The notes under the pieces were generated by a model. It did no database searches and had not been told where the DNA came from. It saw only the letters and a list, made by a program, of their open reading frames with translations. From NCBI GenBank assembly GCA_028673005.1, contig CM054116.1:148921173-148985172 (forward strand): a DNA stretch of 64,000 bases, given 5' to 3'. The translations under genes and the position numbers were made by a program. Each line of letters opens with the position of its first letter. The stretch's first letter is position 1. Below, one piece after another: positions 1 through 11,650 of the stretch. This DNA is from Tanypteryx hageni (lineage: Eukaryota > Arthropoda > Insecta > Odonata > Petaluridae).

Positions 1-2329
1 TAATTTAATTTCATGGAGAAATCCTTAGGTAAACCGGCTTCGCGAATAATCAAGCAATTGTGTTCAAATTTCTTGTACGAGCAACCATATTTTTATTAAT
101 AAGCACTTACAATTGTGGCTACCATAAATATATTTCAAACCAAGTTCACAGGTAAAATTTAAAACAACCACAGGAGGTAGGAGAAGACCGAGGCTATTGA
201 ATGGGTCCACAACGTGGTAGCCCCGAGTTCAAATCCTACTGGAGCTCCCAAGAGTCCTGATATTTTTGTTTGTGTGACATGTCTCACTCGGGGGCTCTTT
301 GGGCATTCATTTCATTTATCTAGATTTGTGGGTAAAAATCGGGAAAATTCTGTCCATTTGTATTTATGTCGGAAATATTTGACTTGGAGTGAGTATGAGG
401 AAGGGCGGTTTGGGTAGTTGTTTTGAAAACTCAAGCGCATGAGGGGGGAAGAAGAAAAGGCCGCAGATTTCCTTCGCTTAGCCGTAGACCAAAATCGAAT
501 GAAGACCAGTCGTCTTCCTAATGCTAAGTTCTGGAGGAAAGACCAAATGTGACTCAACCCACATCCTAAAGGAAACTTTGGTTTAAATAATGGATGTGGG
601 CTATGGCTCTCTAGAAGCATGTGCGTGTTTTTTATGGTTTTGGAGAGCTGCTTACTGTTTATGTAATGTCTAGGTGTTAACCCGTCAAAAATGACGGAAA
701 ATATGAGATAGTGAGGAAAAACATCCAATACTTTGGATGAAAAACTTGAATTGATTCAATTCAAATCCGACTCGCTACCACTATACATTCTTGTTGACTA
801 GGGTTGATAGTTAACATATTTTATCCACATTTTATTAAATTTGAGCCCCGGAGCCTGATCATTATTTGAATGGGATGCTTAAAGATTTCCAGTTTTTGGG
901 TCCTTCTGGATTTCGGGATTCTGGATAAGGTGTTCCATACTGTATTTCTATTCTTTATCTTGCATGGTATGAATTTCGATATCACAGTCTAAAGAAAAGG
1001 GGATAAATATAATGTATACAATTAGAAAAATGTTGTTGCTAACATTTTATAGTTTAAATTATTTTTTAAGTGTTGGACCTCTTTTATGTTAAATCTATAA
1101 TTTTGATCAAACTGAACACTCGCAATAATGGAGAAAATCCACGGGCCTTTTAATTTACGTTTTCTCAAACGTGGCCTACAGTCTTAATTACCCACACTTC
1201 TCCACACGGCCGTCAATACTGAATAAATATCGTCATTATAAAAAGTTATGTTGTAGAAGAGGCTAAAAGCTCTACTAGGTGTAATTAGTTCACTCAATGA
1301 ATGGTGCTCCTGATTGCATTATTATGTTTTTACTCTCTGTTTACTCTTTGCAGTTATTTACTCTGCATAATTTTTTGTATTAATATTTAATCCTTATGTC
1401 ATTTTTGTAACATCCCTCCACTACTATCTCCTTTCCTCATTACTGCTATTTTTTATTTTGTTTGTATTGGTAATAGTTTGTATTTCTCAATTTTGTATTT
1501 TGGAAAAGATTCCTGTAATGGCTCCCGATCACCATGGCTTTTATAACATAATTTGTTGTGTATACATTATCTGTACTGCTTAACTGCCTATAAATTAGTT
1601 TTATTTTACAGATTTCGCATATAAGTTTTATTAAATCATTTGCCAAAACACTATCTTCACTGAAGTGGAGGAAAAATAAGTGAAAGTATATAACTGAATT
1701 TTCCTAACAATATTTTGTATAGTTGATACCTTTATAGGTATTTTTTTTAGTTGAAGCTGAGAGCATATGTTAATCATGGATTTCTGTCCCAAAAAGACTC
1801 GACTATATTTTATTAAAATTACTAAATTGAACCTTATAGACGTGTAAAAATAGCAAACAATATGGTAAAATTTCTTTAATCCATAAACAAATATGTATCA
1901 ATTATTTTAAATCTCCAGTCGACACTTAAAAATGCTGATCTGCGAGAAACTTCTTCCTTATTTAATGAAGAGGGTCTCTTTAGTTATTTATTATTATGGT
2001 TATGATATTTTTAAAAAGACTGCATACCATTATTGTCAATAGTTTCCGCGATTTTGATGAATATATGCAATACCGGGAGCATGCTGGTTGGCAAGGCAGT
2101 ATTGATGGCTTAGCTGCTGGAACAGAACTTAACTTTATGGCTATGTATGGGCAGAAGAGGACTGTAATCTGCAGACCTCCTCGGAAGGGAGCAGGAGGAG
2201 AATTTTATTATATATTAGAATTATAATGATAACAAATACAATAAATAGAATTTTTAAGCATGTTTTGTATGCATTATAAGATTTAAGATGTCTCTCAAGG
2301 ATCATTCTCCATAACCCCCTACTTTCCAT
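1..2329. other. No gene recognised
   Basis: AT-rich sequence with no reading frame I recognise. A tRNA-like B-box (GAGTTCAAATCC near 224-235) suggests a SINE relic around 160-290, but no convincing A-box or tail is visible. Short open frames at 312-728 (minus) and 1996-2226 (plus) match no family I know and lack codon or motif support. Confidence 0.4.
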
Positions 2330-2403
2330 AAGCTGTGGCCCTCTCCAACCGCAGGTTTCTCCAACCCAGGAATGTGTCCACCATGGTTGGAGAGGGATTA
2401 CTG
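2330..2403. mobile_element. Terminal end of a Tigger/pogo-type DNA transposon
   Basis: Read on the minus strand the segment begins TA then CAGTAATCCCTCTCCAACC, a tip typical of Tigger elements, which duplicate TA on insertion. A second CTCTCCAACC motif lies inside at about 2341. I found no matching opposite terminus in the flanking 2 kb, so this is probably one end of a truncated or MITE-like copy. Confidence 0.55.
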
Positions 2404-2806
2404 TATTAAATAAATGATTAAATGGAAAGTAGGCATCATAAGTTCTTTTTGGATCATCTAGTAATATGGACACCTATTCTCTAATGGTTTTTGTGTGGCA
2501 AATGATAAAATAAATGAGAATTAATTTAGTCAATGAATTTTTAAGTTTACAATCAAGATAGACATTTTATTAGTATTTAACAAGGTGCCAGGAATAATGG
2601 TAAATTTAGGTAGCATGGGTGGCCTGTTATATTGAGGAAAACTGATACAGTCATGGAAGACTCTAAATAACTCACTCAGTATTGTGTGGCAGCCCAATTT
2701 TAGGTTAAGGTTAGATTAAGAACCACTATTCTAGAGTTTTATGTAAAGAAAATTCCATAGATTGATAATCTAACTGGTACTCTACTCTGTGTCCGCTCTT
2801 TCCCAT

Positions 2807-3912
2807 GCCTCAAGCGTGTGCGATCCGAAATTTTCATTAAGTTTTCTTATCGCTACGGCTCTGATTTATGTGCTTTCAGAGAGTGAATATGTAAGCCAAT
2901 GCGGTCTGCTTTCGTTCTGTGGTTCCTTGCTGTCTGTGTTTACGTGTTAGTATTTTTAAAATTTTTTTTTCCATCTCGGACCTGGCCGTAGCAGTGCTTA
3001 CTCAGGCCCCTCAGGCCTCTATCATTCGTGCGTTGCATCTCAGACTTTCATAAGAGCTCTCATCTTCCTGGCTCTTATTTACAATGCTTCGAGCTGACGA
3101 TCGAGGTTTCTTAGTGCCTGTGTTTGCGTCGGGCTTTTTTTTATTTTTTTTTCATCTTGGGTCTGTCCTTTAGTCGAACCCCTATTTAGTTCACCATGGC
3201 TTGTAGCTCTCATGAGTTGGCGGATTGGGAAGTGCTTGATGTTTTGGAGAAATAGAGTGAAAGTAGTGTAGATATATATTCTGAAGATTCAAACGGATAC
3301 TCTATTGATTCCAGTTCCGAAGAGGAATTGGAAGAAATAACTCACTCACTCACGAGATGTCGACAGTGCTAACACTCCTCGGCCTTTTGCGTGTGATTTA
3401 GTTGGAAAACAAATAGTGCAGGTTTTATCAACAGATGATCCCTTACGATATTTTGAGTTATTTTTTGATGAGGATCTAATTGCCCTCATAGTGGTTGAAA
3501 CTAATCGTTACGCGGAACAATTCCTTGCCCGCGAGAAAAATAAGATCACGTCTTTAAAAAAATTGCGCTATCAAAAGTGGTTTGCTTTGCTAATGTTGAT
3601 GGGAATCATTCAAAAACCAACTCTCAGAATGTATTTTAGTAGAAAACATATATTAGAAACGCCATTTATTCCAAATGTAATGAGTGAAGAAAGATTTTAT
3701 TTGTTGAGCAAATTTTTGCATTTTGTAGATAATACCGATAAAGACATTGTAAATAGAGATCCTATTACGACATAATTTTTTGGAAATTTTTGAAATGATA
3801 ATTAAAGTACAAAAAATATTAAAGTGAATGCATGCATAAAGTATTTTGTGCTTGCGAAAAAAAGTCACGCTGAGCGATTTAAATGCCATAGATTAAAGTC
3901 TCGCTTGAGAGG
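2807..3912 (+). mobile_element. piggyBac deletion derivative (copy 1)
   Basis: The right end reads GCTTGAGAGG followed by TTAA (3913-3916), the piggyBac target. The left end near 2807 (CCTCAAGCGTGTGCGATC) resembles the left end of the related element at 22167 but has lost a clean TTAA. Only the N-terminal part of a transposase remains, so this is an internally deleted copy of about 1.1 kb in the same family as 22167-27465. Confidence 0.65.
3196..3775 (+). pseudogene. piggyBac transposase, N-terminal fragment
   Basis: The frame starts at ATG 3196 (MACSSHELADW), meets a TAG about 19 codons in, and shifts before the longest open stretch 3416-3775. The acidic Ser/Glu-rich N-terminus and the block FELFFDEDLIALIVVETNRY match the related copy at 22389. 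About 11 codons are missing after RYQKW, and the protein stops at NRDPITT, before any of the three catalytic aspartates expected for DDE_Tnp_1_7. It cannot encode a transposase. Its non-coding tail continues to the right terminus at 3912. Confidence 0.8.
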
Positions 3913-3951
3913 TTAAAAAACGAAGTGATAGAAAATAAAGTATATCATTAA

Positions 3952-6450
3952 CCCTAGAACACATGGGCCTTAAACTTGGCATTAATGCATGACCAGGGCC
4001 TGTCAGGCCCGGATTTGTTTTGCTTAGTAAATAATGATTTTTTCACCAACTGCGGTGCTTATAATTCGTAAATATAATCTGCTGACCTATTATACACTGA
4101 GGTAACACTAGGTAATTACTATATTTATTTATTAAACTATGCTTGAATGATAATAAATATTAATTGCAACAGAACACAATACGTGATAATGAAAGAGAAC
4201 AATTAATTTATTCAGAATCAAACTAAAAAATATAAATGACGACTTTAAAAAAATGTAAATGTCATGTATAACTAGTTACCAGTTTTACATGTATGCACCC
4301 AGTGATCTTAAATTTAAATACAGTCATTACACACTGTTGAAATGTGTTCTTTTCAAACATTCATTCCACATTTTGAACAGATTACCGATGTTTTCCTATC
4401 TTTACTAGAAGGACACTTAAAACAACGTTTTTGTTTTGCCAATCCATCACCAGACTGGTGTCCTGTTTGCTGTAGTTCAACTCCACAAAGGATCACAGCC
4501 TCCACAATATTCTTCTGCAAGCCAGAAGTACAACTATACAGAATTTGTGGCAAAATTAGTTGTTTTGCCATATCTTAGAGAAAAATTCTTCTATGTTTTA
4601 AATTTTAATGATATTATGGATGTTGTGAAAGAAATATATTACAGACATTGACACATGCAACTTCCAACATGTTCATAAAAACAGCGAATGGCCATCTTCT
4701 AGTCTGAGGTTTAGTAGTGTAGGTTCTGGCCATCTGGTCAAGGGTGTCCTCACCTCCCTTTGTTGCATTGTAATATTTTATTATCTCGGGTTTTAATTTT
4801 TGATCCTCAGCAATTGTTTTATCTTTATGCATTGTACTGAATAGGATGACACTCTTGTGCTTCTTTGGTACATACCTCACAATTGTAATATCACCACAAA
4901 TCCAAACGCACTGGAGTATACAGCACGGCGCTGACAAGGCTTCATGATAGGAGGAATGTCCCTTTTGTTTTGCCTTACTGTTCCTACTATCATGAGTCAT
5001 TATAAAAGAAGGTCTTGAGCTAAAGTAAGGCTGGTAAAAAAGTTATCAAAAGTAACATTATGCCCAGAGTTTTCCACAGAATTCACCAAGCTCAAAACAA
5101 CATTTTTTGCCAAGGCAGTTGCAACTGTCTCACCTAGTTTTCATCCTGTGTAGATGAGACCATCAACAGCATACACCATCACAGCCAGAAAATTTTAATT
5201 CCGTATTTGCTAGGTTTTTGTGGCATGTATTGGATCAAGCAGCAGCAGCCATGGAATGGCATAAGCTGCTAATCAACAGTTAGTGATTCACTGGGATTGT
5301 AACACTTTCGACACCTATCTAAAAACAGTTTCCAAATAAAGCTAGTTGGAGCCAGGTTGTCTCTTGGCAAACATTCCTTGTATGCTTGTTGTCAAAACAA
5401 ATTATTTGTCTTATCAGTTCTAAACTGTTTGTTGACATGCAAGCTCGGGATTATGGGTTTGTATTAGTCGAGGACAAAATTTCTGATGGTAACATTTCAA
5501 TTGCATTCCACTCCAGCCAAAATAAGCAATCCAAAAAAATCAGTAAATTCAACTGAAGTTACTTCTTTCCAAGTGTAGCCATTTTCATTTGCAATACATC
5601 TTCCTTCTTTATTTGTACACATCAAAATTTCGTCTACAATATTTTTGGTAACAATGTTCAAAAGCACTTTCTTGGTTGCTTGTTGCTACATTGCGGGCAG
5701 GTCCTTCAGTGAATCTTATATTTCGGCTCTGTTTCTGTGAAGTTGCAGGTAAATCATTTTTCCATTCCAATCCAAATTTAGCTACTTGGTCACTCGATGA
5801 TGGTGAAACTATAAAAAGCTTTCGATGGCCTGCTTGCTGTGATAGGTGATTCCATGGAGAGCAACTGTTGTCATCTGCCTCACTATCAGTTGAGGATTCT
5901 GAACCTGCAGATGGTAAATATGTGATTTCATCGGAGATATTGCACAAATGTCGACATTGCTCATGTTCTCCTTCTTCATTTTCATCAAGCAACAAGGCTG
6001 ACAAAATGTCATCATCATTCAATGGCCTATCAGCCATTCTCAACCTGAAATAAACATATTTACTAGGTGCACATGTATATGGACCCATAGTAGGAAACTT
6101 GTGCAAAGATCACTAAGTAACTTGTACATAACCTCTGTCACAAAAAGTATGAAAAGGTGATGCATAGGCAATGTTCATTTGGCAGTACACTAAAGAGATA
6201 AAGTAATGCTGAATAAATATCACATACTTACTTCAACACACAGTGTGCATGCTGTTATGAAGATGTAAAAAAATATGATCAGTAACTTATAATTCAGACT
6301 GGTTACAACATTCAGCAGTAAACACTGTAGACCTACACACAGAAGTGCAATGTTGCCTCCTTCAACACTACTTAACAGGTTTACCAACTTAGAAGTTGCT
6401 CATTTTAAGTGTGGGCCTAACAGGCTCAGGTTATGCATTTGTGGGTAGTG
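3952..6450 (-). mobile_element. piggyBac element with TTAA on both sides
   Basis: TTAA at 3948-3951 precedes CCCTAGAACACATGG, and TTAA at 6451-6454 follows the other end, which on the minus strand starts CACTACCCACAAATG. Subterminal sequences also match as inverted repeats: TGCATGACCAGGGCCTG at about 3985 versus TGCATAACCTGAGCCTG at about 6435 on the minus strand. Length is 2.5 kb, normal for the superfamily. The CCCTA tip resembles the classic piggyBac tip. Confidence 0.8.
4330..6037 (-). pseudogene. piggyBac transposase, decayed full-length frame
   Basis: The start is ATG 6037-6035 (MADRPLNDDDILS), with an acidic N-terminus typical of the family down to about 5609. Residues from 5000-4614 contain ATKGGEDTLDQM, matching the third catalytic aspartate region, followed by the RTYTTKPQTRRWPF block. 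4571-4353 encodes the C-terminal cysteine cluster (RCFKCPSSKDRKTSVICSKC). The middle (about 5000-5600) is broken by stops and shifts, and the zinc-binding tail has a stop after CGMNV. The family cuts and pastes DNA at TTAA sites; this copy is inactive. It belongs to a different lineage from the copies at 3196 and 22389. Confidence 0.85.
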
Positions 6451-6771
6451 TTAAATAAAGAGTTTTGAAAAAGTTATCATTGGATTATTAGAGAAACTAA
6501 TTATAAATAATGTATTATGAATATGCAGTGGAAAATGTCAGAGGCTGGCAGTTTCCAAATGTTACTACTTTAAAAGAAATCCAAAGGATAAATAGTTGCC
6601 AGACCTCAGAGATCCGGGATATGCATTCTAGGGTTGAGATTTATAGTTAATTTTTTAGATGAGGTTAAATTATGACCTTCAGCCCCATGAGCATTTTGTA
6701 TTCCACCTTTGAAATACCTGCATTTATATTTATTATATTGTAAAAACAAGAAAATTAAAACCATATCAAAC
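6451..6771. other. Probable host intron sequence
   Basis: AT-rich, non-coding sequence between the piggyBac right TTAA and the host exon. No repeat or RNA is recognised. Confidence 0.4.
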
Positions 6772-7136
6772 CTTAAGTATGCCAAGAGACACTGTGATGA
6801 TTACGTAGTCAGCTGAATACTCATTTCCATCAGCAGTCACAACAATAGCACGATCACAGCCTGTTGTTCCCCATCGTACCAAAGCAACTGGCTTACAATA
6901 TCGAACACATCCATCTGGCAACTCACGTAGCAAAGGAGCCATCAGACCAATGAATCCATGTGGAAGCCTAATATCACCCCCAGGCAGGAGAACCTGACTT
7001 CCCGCCATGTCTGCACTTATAGCAGACAAATGTTCACCTACTTCATAACGAGTTTCATTTGTAAGGCTGAACATGACTTTTGAGGCATCATCTCTTTGGA
7101 GTAGAGGAAAGTTTTTTGATTCTTCCCTGATGCGAT
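6772..7136 (-). CDS. Internal exon of a spermine/N1-acetylpolyamine oxidase-like gene
   Basis: Flavin amine oxidases of this group oxidise spermine, spermidine or their acetyl forms using FAD. The exon encodes about 121 residues, including SADMAGSQVLLPGGDIRLPHG then GLMAPLLRELPDG and a hydrophobic strand VIITVSLGILK, which I recognise as the central substrate-side region of the family. A TTTCAG acceptor ends at 7137 and an AAG/GTTTGA donor follows 6772. The frame is open throughout, entering after the first base of a codon and leaving on a codon boundary, so this is a spliced exon rather than a retrocopy. No other exon is recognised in the window, implying very long introns filled with transposons. 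Spermine oxidase versus acetylpolyamine oxidase cannot be settled from one exon. Confidence 0.85.
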
Positions 7137-7710
7137 CTGAAACATGCAATGCATTATAGCGTAAAGACAGTAGGGTTGCCCAACATGAGATACAAAGAAT
7201 CCTGGAGAACTTATGTGTATATGTATGTAGGAGCATATATGACTTTAAAATACTTTACTCTCTCTCAGGGAAACCAGGACCATTGCTGTCCCAGAGACTA
7301 AGGGTTATTCTTGGAGGATTAGCAACCCTTAATGACAGCCCAGTTTGTATATTGGTCATAACTGTTTGCCCTTTGGCCATACAAATTCTGCTAATGCATG
7401 TTTATGAATTTAGCTATCTCTCTCAGCATGTTATAAATGAAATCTAACATACTGAAATTTAAAAAGAAAAAAATGACTAATGGAAAATACAAAAAGTAAG
7501 CATAGATATGTATTATGTGATGCATAGGAAACTGTCTGTTTAATGGTATGTACATAGATAAAAAACTATTAATGAAAAATTCATGAACAATGTAAGTATA
7601 CATAACATTAAACTATTCGCCATATCAAAGCATTTGACTCTCAAATGTGGCAACAGTGGGAGTTGTGATGATAGCTTACATTTCACATTGTTAAAAACCT
7701 GAAAAATTCC
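7137..7710. other. Intron-like sequence, no feature seen
   Basis: AT-rich sequence upstream of the host exon on its coding strand. Short open frames are not supported by any motif. Confidence 0.4.
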
Positions 7711-7729
7711 TTAACACGTTCGCGACGAC

Positions 7730-7835
7730 GGGACCCACCGGTGGGTCCCGGCTGTACGCACTCATAGGCGTTGGGACCCACCGGTGGGTCCCCGGCATTT
7801 GCGCCCGCAACTGCCGGGACCCACCGATGGGTCCC
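7730..7835. repeat. Three subterminal palindromes in a piggyBac end
   Basis: A perfect 20-bp palindrome GGGACCCACCGGTGGGTCCC occurs at 7730-7749 and 7773-7792. A third copy with one change lies at 7816-7835. They sit just inside the left tip and are GC-rich in an AT-rich context. They are plausible transposase-binding or hairpin sites, but that role is inferred. Confidence 0.9.
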
Positions 7836-8248
7836 TCCCCATACCTTTATCTTACCTTTTTTTCTTTTGACGCCTATGCTGACGGATTCTATATTTAGTT
7901 TACGCTCTTAGGAGGATATATACTGCATACGAATATCTTTAGTTAATGAAATTTTACCATGAAAAAAAATAATTTTATTTGATCTCGCTGCACCATCCAT
8001 GAAAAATTGGGGAATTGCAATGGAAAATAATATCATACATTTTAGTTTGAAATTGTATTTATTATCGATAAATGGTTTAGTTTAAAATTACTATTCAAGA
8101 TAAATCTAAGATAATATTTTACAAGTAGTAATAATACAAATATTATATCTTTATGAATATAAATGTAAAACTTGAATATTTCTGAAGAAAAATACGTAGG
8201 AAATAATAGTTTATTATAATAAAATGTTGGAAGTTAAATTTACAAACA

Positions 8249-10077
8249 TTACTTATGTTTTTCATTGAAACATTCTAAACACATCGTCGGCTGTCCATCG
8301 CAGTCTTTGCAGAATGTTTTTACTTTTTTTGCTTTCGCTTTTGCATCACTCACTCCTATATTCCTACGATGTTTTTCATAGCAGCCGATACATCTCTTTC
8401 TACAATCTCTGGCTAACCCTTGATATGTTCCTAGACTAAGCACTACTTTCTTCTTGGTCTTCCTAGCTTTATCACCACCAACGGCACCACTGCTTTCACC
8501 ATTATCTCGAGTAAGCCCATAAATAATATTTTCCCTAAAAGTGAGCATGTCCATTTTTTTCTCATTCCCTCCGTATTTGTTATAAATCACCCATGCATTC
8601 ACCACACACGTTCCAAGAAGAAGTTCTATTGCTACCTTTTTATACCACTTCATCGTTCTTCTTATGCAGGTATAATAAGAGGACATTTGGTCGGAAACAT
8701 CAACACCCTTTTTGGCAAAATTATAATCCATCACAGACGATGGCTTCATTTTTCTTTCACCTTTCCATGACTTAGACGCTGATGGAACTAGAATGTCCAT
8801 ATGTGCTGGATCCGAAGAAATCATAAGCACTGGTCTCTTATGTTGCCATTTCATCACTCTTACACCATTCTTTTCCTTCACGAAAATCTCTCCACTTTTC
8901 AGTTTTTTTGCGCATACCTCTTTTGGATTTCCCCGTCTATTTTGTCTTAGTGTTCCACAGACATAGGTCATTTTCTTTAGCAACTCTTCACAGAGAGATA
9001 CGCTTGTATAAATATTATCTATATACAAAGTCCTACCTTAGTTCAAAATTCCCACAGTCAACTCCAGCACCACTTTTTCGGCCTGTCCTTTCCCACTTCT
9101 ATCTGGGTTTTCATTTTTGCCTGTGTAAATCTTCAAGTTATAAGTATAAGCCTCAGGTGTGCACAGTTTGTAGCACTTCACACCATACTTATTTGCTTTT
9201 CCAGGGAGATACTGACGAAATATCAATCTGCCTCTCCAGGGCACCATTGATTCATCAAAGACGATTTTTTCACCAGCAGTAATTGTAGACTGAAATTTTC
9301 TGCAAATCAAATCAAGCAATGGCTTGATTTTGGACAATCTACTTTCACTTGTATCAGCTCAATTATCATTGAAATTTATTTATTTATTTTATATCAGCTC
9401 ATAAACAGCCGTTAACGGCCTTTTACAATGAGCGTAATAACTTGAACAAAGACGAACACATACAACCATGCCCTCGGCAGGATTCGAACCCGCGACCTTA
9501 GCGTTGGGAGTCAGACACACTAACCACCCCTCTACCAAGGCCGGCACTTCAGAAGCATCTCAAACCGATCACGTTTCATAGTGTTTCGTATGAAGTCATT
9601 CCGGTATAAAGGTTTGTAGGACCAATAAAAACGCATTTTAGGTAGATGGTTTACACCCTTAGCCGTCAGAACTGCTATGAAATTTTTCATTTCACTTGAT
9701 GATGTTTCCTTCCATTTTTTCATTATGGATCTTCTCTTAGGGACTTCAGATGCTAAGTACTGTCTTGCGTATCTGTTTGTCTCTGTTACTAGTAGATCCA
9801 AAAGATCGTCATTCAGAAAATGTTCATATGAGCGTGTCGGATCAGCAAAATCCTTCTCAATCAGCAAACCATCTTAACCTGTGTAGGAAAAAGGACGACC
9901 AACATTCGAGCAATCTCCCCACAAGTCTGGTACATTTTCTATATCATCGATGTCTTCGGATGATGCTTCTTCGATGCCTTCAGATTCTGATGAGGATAAA
10001 TCACTTTCTACTTCTGATGGCTTGTAGGAAGATTCAGAGTCAAGGTAACTTGACATTGAAATGTCAGAATCAGGCAT
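8249..10077 (-). pseudogene. piggyBac transposase, three stops plus a SINE insertion
   Basis: The frame starts at ATG 10077 (MPDSDISMSSYLDSES) with an acidic N-terminal region, then the block TETNRYARQYLA. All three expected catalytic aspartates are visible: FDESMVPWRGR, LYIDNIYTS and KKGVDVSDQM. The C-terminus (to 8249) is a cysteine-rich zinc-binding domain (RKRCIGCYEKH ... FCKDC ... CLECF). The reading frame is otherwise continuous but carries in-frame stops at 9874-9876, about 9349 and 9038-9040, and is split at 9374-9546 by a tRNA-derived SINE. The family excises and inserts at TTAA. This copy cannot make a full protein but is far better preserved than its neighbours. Confidence 0.9.
9374..9546 (-). 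repeat. tRNA-derived SINE inserted in a transposase gene
   Basis: On the minus strand it begins GCCGGCCTTGGTAGAGGGGT (A-box region) and contains a perfect B-box GGTTCGAATCC. After a unique body of about 100 bp it ends in a (TAAA)n tail. It interrupts the piggyBac transposase after MLLK. A clear target-site duplication is not visible. Polymerase III transcription from the internal boxes is expected for the class. Confidence 0.85.
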
Positions 10078-11058
10078 GGTATAGAAAAAAAGTAACTTTA
10101 GATAGAGAATAACACACTGACTTTCTAGAAACTCAACGAGAACGCAATGACACTCGAAGAAAAACAGCTAAAGACTGATGTGTAGGATGGTGCACTGGAA
10201 GAAAGAGAGGAAGGGAAATAAGCCAAGGGAGGAAATTCCTGAAACCAAATTGGGAATGGGAAAACGGTCGACATGTAATAAAAAGATGCTGCTTTGCAAA
10301 CAATAAATGGCACGTGTGTTGCGCGAAAATTTGGGTAACCGATTTCCAAAAATGCGGCAGCACAGGACGAGTAAAACTGTAAGTGGACGCTTTGGCTGAG
10401 GAACTTCCCCTACCCCGTCCGGCCGTAGAGCCTCGCCATAAACCCAAGGCGTGGGTAAACGTATTTTTTAGGGGCCTGGAACGCCTTCCCGATGAAGTGG
10501 TTGTATCGAGAGAAATAACGTGAAAGTGACCTTGAAAATTAGTGAATATATTTATTACTTTTTGTACATTTTTACGTTTATATAATTCCGATATTCCCCA
10601 TTATAATATCTCAGCCCTAGATTTTATCATCTGTGTTTTGTAAATAGTATAAATAAAAAATTATTAGGAGAAAATTATAATAACATGTTTGTATTGCGTG
10701 ATTGCATACCTCTTAAGGTAAAACCAATAAAAACTTATTTAGACGCCTCACAAGCATTGGAAATTTAAAAAACATATTTTTCAACATTAAAGAAACTCTA
10801 TTTCTTAATTTAAACAAAAAAATCAAAAATGAATTTTTATTGCATTTTACGCCTGTGGGCATGGAGAGCAAAAATAGCTTACGTCGCGAATGTGTTAATT
10901 TTACCTTCTCACATGCATAGTATACAGAGAAAGTACTGCAAATGTGAAAGAAACCAACTTAGAGATTTTGATGGAAATACATGGTTTAGATGTCCCAGAG
11001 TCCAAAAAAGTGGTTTTCGCACCATGCCTCCTGCTGTTTGCAACTCTAGAGTCTAAAC

Positions 11059-11358
11059 CAGGGGTCGGCAACGTATTTTTTGTTGGGTCCCACTCTTTAT
11101 CTTTATTCATTATTTGTGACAGTCCACGTGTGTCACCTTAAATTTCATTTGTTCCAAAACCCTTACGAAAAGTGTTTCTTATATAAAAAACATCCTGAAT
11201 GGTATGCAGTATAACTACAATAATGATTACAATTGAAATAAAAGTAGAATTAATTTAAAAATACATATTTTTTGTAATTCTTCTCTGAAATATCATGCCA
11301 TGTAAAAGCTCTTTGCATGCTACCTTTTGGAACACGTGCCATAGTTTGCCGACTCCTG
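11059..11358. mobile_element. hAT-type MITE with perfect 8-bp target duplication
   Basis: The 300-bp element starts CAGGGGTCGGCAAC and ends, read inverted, CAGGAGTCGGCAAAC. It is flanked on both sides by GTCTAAAC (11051-11058 and 11359-11366). CAGGGGT-type tips and an 8-bp duplication define hAT elements. There is no coding capacity. Confidence 0.92.
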
Positions 11359-11366
11359 GTCTAAAC

Positions 11367-11650
11367 CATTAGACGAAATCAAATGATACTTCGTATTTAG
11401 GAATATTATTATACAAAATAAAAATAATTAAGAAATTAACGAGATAGCAGAAAGATAAAGAGTAGTTCATTCTTGCCGTTTTTCAAAAAAGGTCAATTTA
11501 CTCAAAAACGGCTGCAGCGATTTTGATTAAAATTCATTGTTATAATGCTTGCAGTCATAAACAATAGTACAGGAGCCACATCCATAAAAAAATAACAATA
11601 TACCATACAGTGACATTATGATATATCAAATTTTACCCATCTACCAAATA
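11367..11650. other. Spacer, no feature seen
   Basis: AT-rich sequence between the hAT MITE and the mariner left end at the TA at 11649-11650. Confidence 0.4.

Larger units (their letters stand above)
7715..10894 (-). mobile_element. piggyBac element with near-perfect terminal repeats
   Basis: TTAA at 7711-7714 is followed by CACGTTCGCGACG, and TTAA at 10895-10898 follows the other tip, CACATTCGCGACG on the minus strand (12 of 13 bases identical). The element is 3.18 kb including a SINE of about 170 bp. Three subterminal palindromes lie at the left end only. It is a separate lineage from the neighbouring piggyBac copies. Confidence 0.9.

Noticed and set aside
312..728. 138-codon minus-strand open frame
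   Set aside because: No recognisable domain, biased low-information composition, and overlap with a tRNA-like repeat region; likely chance.
1996..2226. 76-codon plus-strand open frame
   Set aside because: No motif or homologue recognised, although it lies near a Tigger-type end; not enough to call a transposase remnant.
7730..7835. CRISPR-like array
   Set aside because: Only three palindromic units with unequal spacing inside a transposon end; eukaryotic context.
10133..10447. Open frames upstream of the piggyBac transposase start
   Set aside because: They lie in the 5' non-coding part of the element, on the same strand, without motifs.
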